Assembly: GCF_051020765.1 (NCBI RefSeq)
Contig: NW_027469294.1
Location: 124,001-188,000, forward strand
DNA: 64,000 nt
Direction: 5' to 3'
Origin: Lasioglossum baleicum
Lineage: Eukaryota; Arthropoda; Insecta; Hymenoptera; Halictidae
The position numbers were made by a program, and so were the translations under genes. Positions within the stretch are counted from its first letter, which is position 1. Each line of letters begins with the position of its first letter. Below the pieces are notes generated by a model. It saw only the letters and a program-made list of their open reading frames with translations. It was not told the origin of the DNA and searched no databases. Below are positions 61,506-64,000 of the stretch, in pieces.

Positions 61506-62300
61506 GAGTAAAAACACGTGCGAGGTTTTGTGGGATGCGCTTGCGTAGGTTTTGTGGGATGCGCATGCGCAGGTTTTTTGGGATGCGCATGCGCAGGTTT
61601 TTTGGGATGCGCATGGCTAGTCGAGCAAAAACACGTGCGAGAGGATGCATCCCGCAGGCTAGTCGAGTAAAAACACGTGCGAGAGGATGCATCCCGCAGG
61701 CTAGTCGAGCAAAAACACGTGCGAGAGGATGCATCCCGCAGGCTAGTCGAGTAAAAACACGTGCGAGAGGATGCATCCCGCAGGCTAGTCGAGTAAAAAC
61801 ACGTGCGAGGTTTTGTGGGATGCGCATGCGCAGGTTTTTTGGGATGCGCATGGCTAGTCGAGCAAAAACACGTGCGAGAGGATGCATCCCGCAGGGTGGT
61901 CGAGTAAAAACACGTGCGAGAGGATGCATCCCGCAGGCTAGTCGAGTAAAAACACGTGCGAGAGGATGCATCCCGCAGGCTAGTCGAGCAAAAACACGTG
62001 CGAGAGGATGCATCCCGCAGGCTAGTCGAGTAAAAACACGTGCGAGAGGATGCATCCCGCAGGCTAGTCGAGTAAAAACACGTGCGAGGTTTTGTGGGAT
62101 GCGCATGCGCAGGTTTTGTGGGATGCGCATGCGCAGGTTTTGTGGGATGCGCATGCGCAGGTTTTTTGGGATGCGCATGGCTAGTCGAGCAAAAACACGT
62201 GCGAGAGGATGCATCCCGCAGGGTAGTCGAGTAAAAACACGTGCGAGAGGATGCATCCCGCAGGCTAGTCGAGTAAAAACACGTGCGAGGTTTTGTGGGA
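61506..62300 (+). repeat. Block G, copy 3
   Basis: Offset about 15,976 from copy 1. It has gcagggtggtcgag (61,892) in place of gcagggtagtcgag and lacks the gggattcgcatg substitution. The neighbourhood continues to match 46,330-47,600 at exactly 16,000 bp, for example cacaatcacg at 46,535 and 62,535, so about 2 kb are shared. Confidence 0.8.
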
Positions 62301-63465
62301 TGCGCATGCGCAGGTTTTGTGGGATGCGCATGCGCAGGTTTTTTGGGATGCGCATGGCTAGTCGAGCAAAAACACGTGCGAGAGGATGCATCCCGCAGGC
62401 TAGTCGAGCAAAAACACGTGCGAGAGGATGCATCCCGCAGGCTAGTCGAGTAAAAACACGTGCGAGAGGATGCATCCCGCAGGCTAGTCGAGCAAAAACA
62501 CGTGTGAGAGGATGCATGCCGCAGGCTAGTCGAGCACAATCACGTGCGAGGTTTTGTGGGATGCGCATGCGCAGGTTTTTTGGGATGCGCATGGCTAGTC
62601 GAGCAAAAACACGTGCGAGAGGATGCATCCCGCAGGCTAGTCGAGTAGAAACACGTGCGAGAGGATGCATCCCGCAGGCTAGTCGAGTAAAAACACGTGC
62701 GAGGTTTTGTGGGATGCGCATGCGCAGGTTTTGTGGGATGCGCATGCGCAGGTTTTTTGGGATGCGCATGGCTAGTCGAGCAAAAACACGTGCGAGAGGA
62801 TGCATCCCGCAGGCTAGTCGAGTAAAAACACGTGCGAGAGGATGCGTCCCGCAGGCTAGTCGAGTAAAAACACGTGCGAGGTTTTGTGGGATGCGCTTGC
62901 GTAGGTTTTGTGGGATGCGCATGCGCAGGTTTTTTGGGATGCGCATGCGCAGGTTTTTTGGGATGCGCATGGCTAGTCGAGCAAAAACACGTGCGAGAGG
63001 ATGCATCCCGCAGGCTAGTCGAGTAAAAACACGTGCGAGAGGATGCATCCCGCAGGCTAGTCGAGTAAAAACACGTGCGAGGTTTTGTGGGATGCGCATG
63101 CGCAGGTTTTTTGGGATGCGCATGGCTAGTCGAGCAAAAACACGTGCGAGAGGATGCATACCGCAGGCTAGTCGAGCAAAAACACGTGCGAGAGGATGCA
63201 TCCCGCAGGCTAGTCGAGTAAAAACACGTGCGAGAGGATGCATCCCGCAGGCTAGTCGAGCAAAAACACGTGTGAGAGGATGCATCCCGCAGGCTAGTCG
63301 AGCACAAACACGTGCGAGGTTTTGTGGGATGCGCATGCGCAGGTTTTTTGGGATGCGCATGGCTAGTCGAGCAAAAACACGTGCGAGAGGATGCATCCCG
63401 CAGGCTAGTCGAGTAGAAACACGTGCGAGAGGATGCATCCCGCAGGCTAGTCGAGTAAAAAAACG

Positions 63466-64000
63466 TGCGAGGTTTTGTGGGATGCGCATGCGTAGGTTTT
63501 GTGGGATGCGCATGCGCAGGTTTTTTGGGATGCGCATGCGCAGGTTTTTTGGGATGCGCATGGCTAGTCGAGCAAAAACACGTGCGAGAGGATGCATCCC
63601 GCAGGCTAGTCGAGTAAAAACACGTGCGAGAGGATGCATCCCGCAGGCTAGTCGAGCAAAAACACGTGCGAGAGGATGCATCCCGCAGGCTAGTCGAGTA
63701 AAAACACGTGCGAGAGGATGCATCCCGCAGGCTAGTCGAGTAAAAACACGTGCGAGGTTTTGTGGGATGCGCATGCGCAGGTTTTTTGGGATGCGCATGG
63801 CTAGTCGAGCAAAAACACGTGCGAGAGGATGCATCCCGCAGGGTAGTCGAGTAAAAACACGTGCGAGAGGATGCATCCCGCAGGCTAGTCGAGTAAAAAC
63901 ACGTGCGAGAGGATGCATCCCGCAGGCTATTCGAGCAAAAACACGTGCGAGAGGATGCATCCCGCAGGCTAGTCGAGTAAAAACACGTGCGAGAGGATGC
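63466..64000 (+). repeat. Block G, copy 4, cut by the window end
   Basis: It enters with a gcatgcgtag B unit rather than cttgcgtag, then repeats the five A units, B1-B2, and gcagggtag (63,838) order. Private variants are gtaaaaaaacgtg (63,457) and gctattcgagc (63,927). It runs off the end of the window. Confidence 0.78.

Larger units (their letters stand above)
1..64000. repeat. Composite two-module satellite array filling the whole window
   Basis: Every line of the window can be parsed into two modules in a single orientation: a 42-bp A unit (24-bp core plus 18-bp linker) and a 24-bp B unit, with a 21-bp shortened B joining each B block to the next A core. I saw no sequence that fails to parse, apart from single-base variants and a few one-base indels, and no inverted segment. 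There are no genes, tRNA or rRNA motifs, transposon ends, poly-A tails or N runs. Variant bases in each module (for example gag followed by c, t or g; gtgtgag; gatgaat; gttgag; cttgcgtag) recur in fixed order over kilobases, which defines nested higher-order repeats. This organisation is known from eukaryotic centromeric and pericentromeric satellites. The species and chromosomal location cannot be told from the sequence. Confidence 0.97.

Noticed and set aside
1..64000. CRISPR array
   Set aside because: Repeats are 42 and 24 bp head to tail, with no unique spacers, no leader and no cas genes. The linkers are themselves repeats.
1..64000. Telomeric or interstitial telomere repeat (ttttttggg, ttttgtggg)
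   Set aside because: The T/G-rich part occurs once per 24-bp unit inside a larger fixed sequence and is not a short tandem telomere motif.
1..64000. CENP-B box
   Set aside because: I looked for a TTCG....A..CGGG-type core in both modules and their complements and found none. This does not exclude a centromeric role.
1..64000. rRNA, tRNA, 5S or snRNA gene cluster
   Set aside because: No conserved rRNA, tRNA A/B-box or Sm-site sequence was recognised, and the units are too short.
1..64000. Transposon insertions or solo LTRs within the array
   Set aside because: No break in the module order, no target-site duplication and no poly-A tract. All length changes can be explained by whole modules or one-base indels.

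Overview
The window is satellite DNA from end to end. I find no gene, RNA gene, transposon, unrelated insert or gap in 64 kb. The array is built from two short modules, both running in one orientation. Module A has a 24-bp core (starts gctagtcgag, ends aaaacacgtgcg) usually followed by an 18-bp linker (agaggatgcatcccgcag), giving a 42-bp unit. Module B is 24 bp (starts aggttttgtggg or aggttttttggg, ends atgcgcatgcgc). It occurs in short blocks that always end in a 21-bp shortened copy (…gggatgcgcatg) running straight into the next A core. These pieces reproduce the sequence exactly: one 2,067-bp higher-order repeat is 40 cores + 31 linkers + 15 full B + 9 shortened B (960+558+360+189 = 2,067).

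The modules are organised in nested higher-order repeats (HORs). Positions 1-13,824 recur at 18,945-33,149 with near identity. Each of these two large copies contains three tandem 2,067-bp HORs (2,588-8,497 and 21,532-27,795). The first large copy also carries a 3,635-bp tandem duplication (10,384-17,721). Smaller tandem duplications of 372, 684, 1,509 and 519 bp are readable, and the breakpoints I could resolve lie inside shared modules. A block of about 3 to 4.4 kb recurs three times (35.3, 39.7 and 56.1 kb). From about 45 kb rightwards the mix of variants changes: a marker 'gcagggtag' block appears four times, and long-range copies appear at offsets of 4,281 and about 16,000 bp.

This architecture, with homogenised HORs tens of kb long and no genes, is typical of a eukaryotic satellite domain (pericentromeric, centromeric, subtelomeric, or on a sex or B chromosome) in a long-read assembly. 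I cannot name the species. The B module contains TGCGCATGCGCA, a perfect match to the consensus of the animal NRF1/EWG/P3A2 transcription-factor family, and the A core contains the E-box CACGTG. That hints at, but does not prove, an animal. CpG is not depleted (observed/expected about 1.3 in the 2,067-bp HOR) and the + strand is strongly G-rich over C.

Very long stop-free frames exist on the minus strand, up to 10,010 codons. They arise because every module length is a multiple of three and two minus-strand frames happen to contain no stop codon. I do not regard them as genes. Two short zones (10,188-10,746 and 48,976-49,405) are unusually dense in one-base indels and look like local assembly or consensus error.
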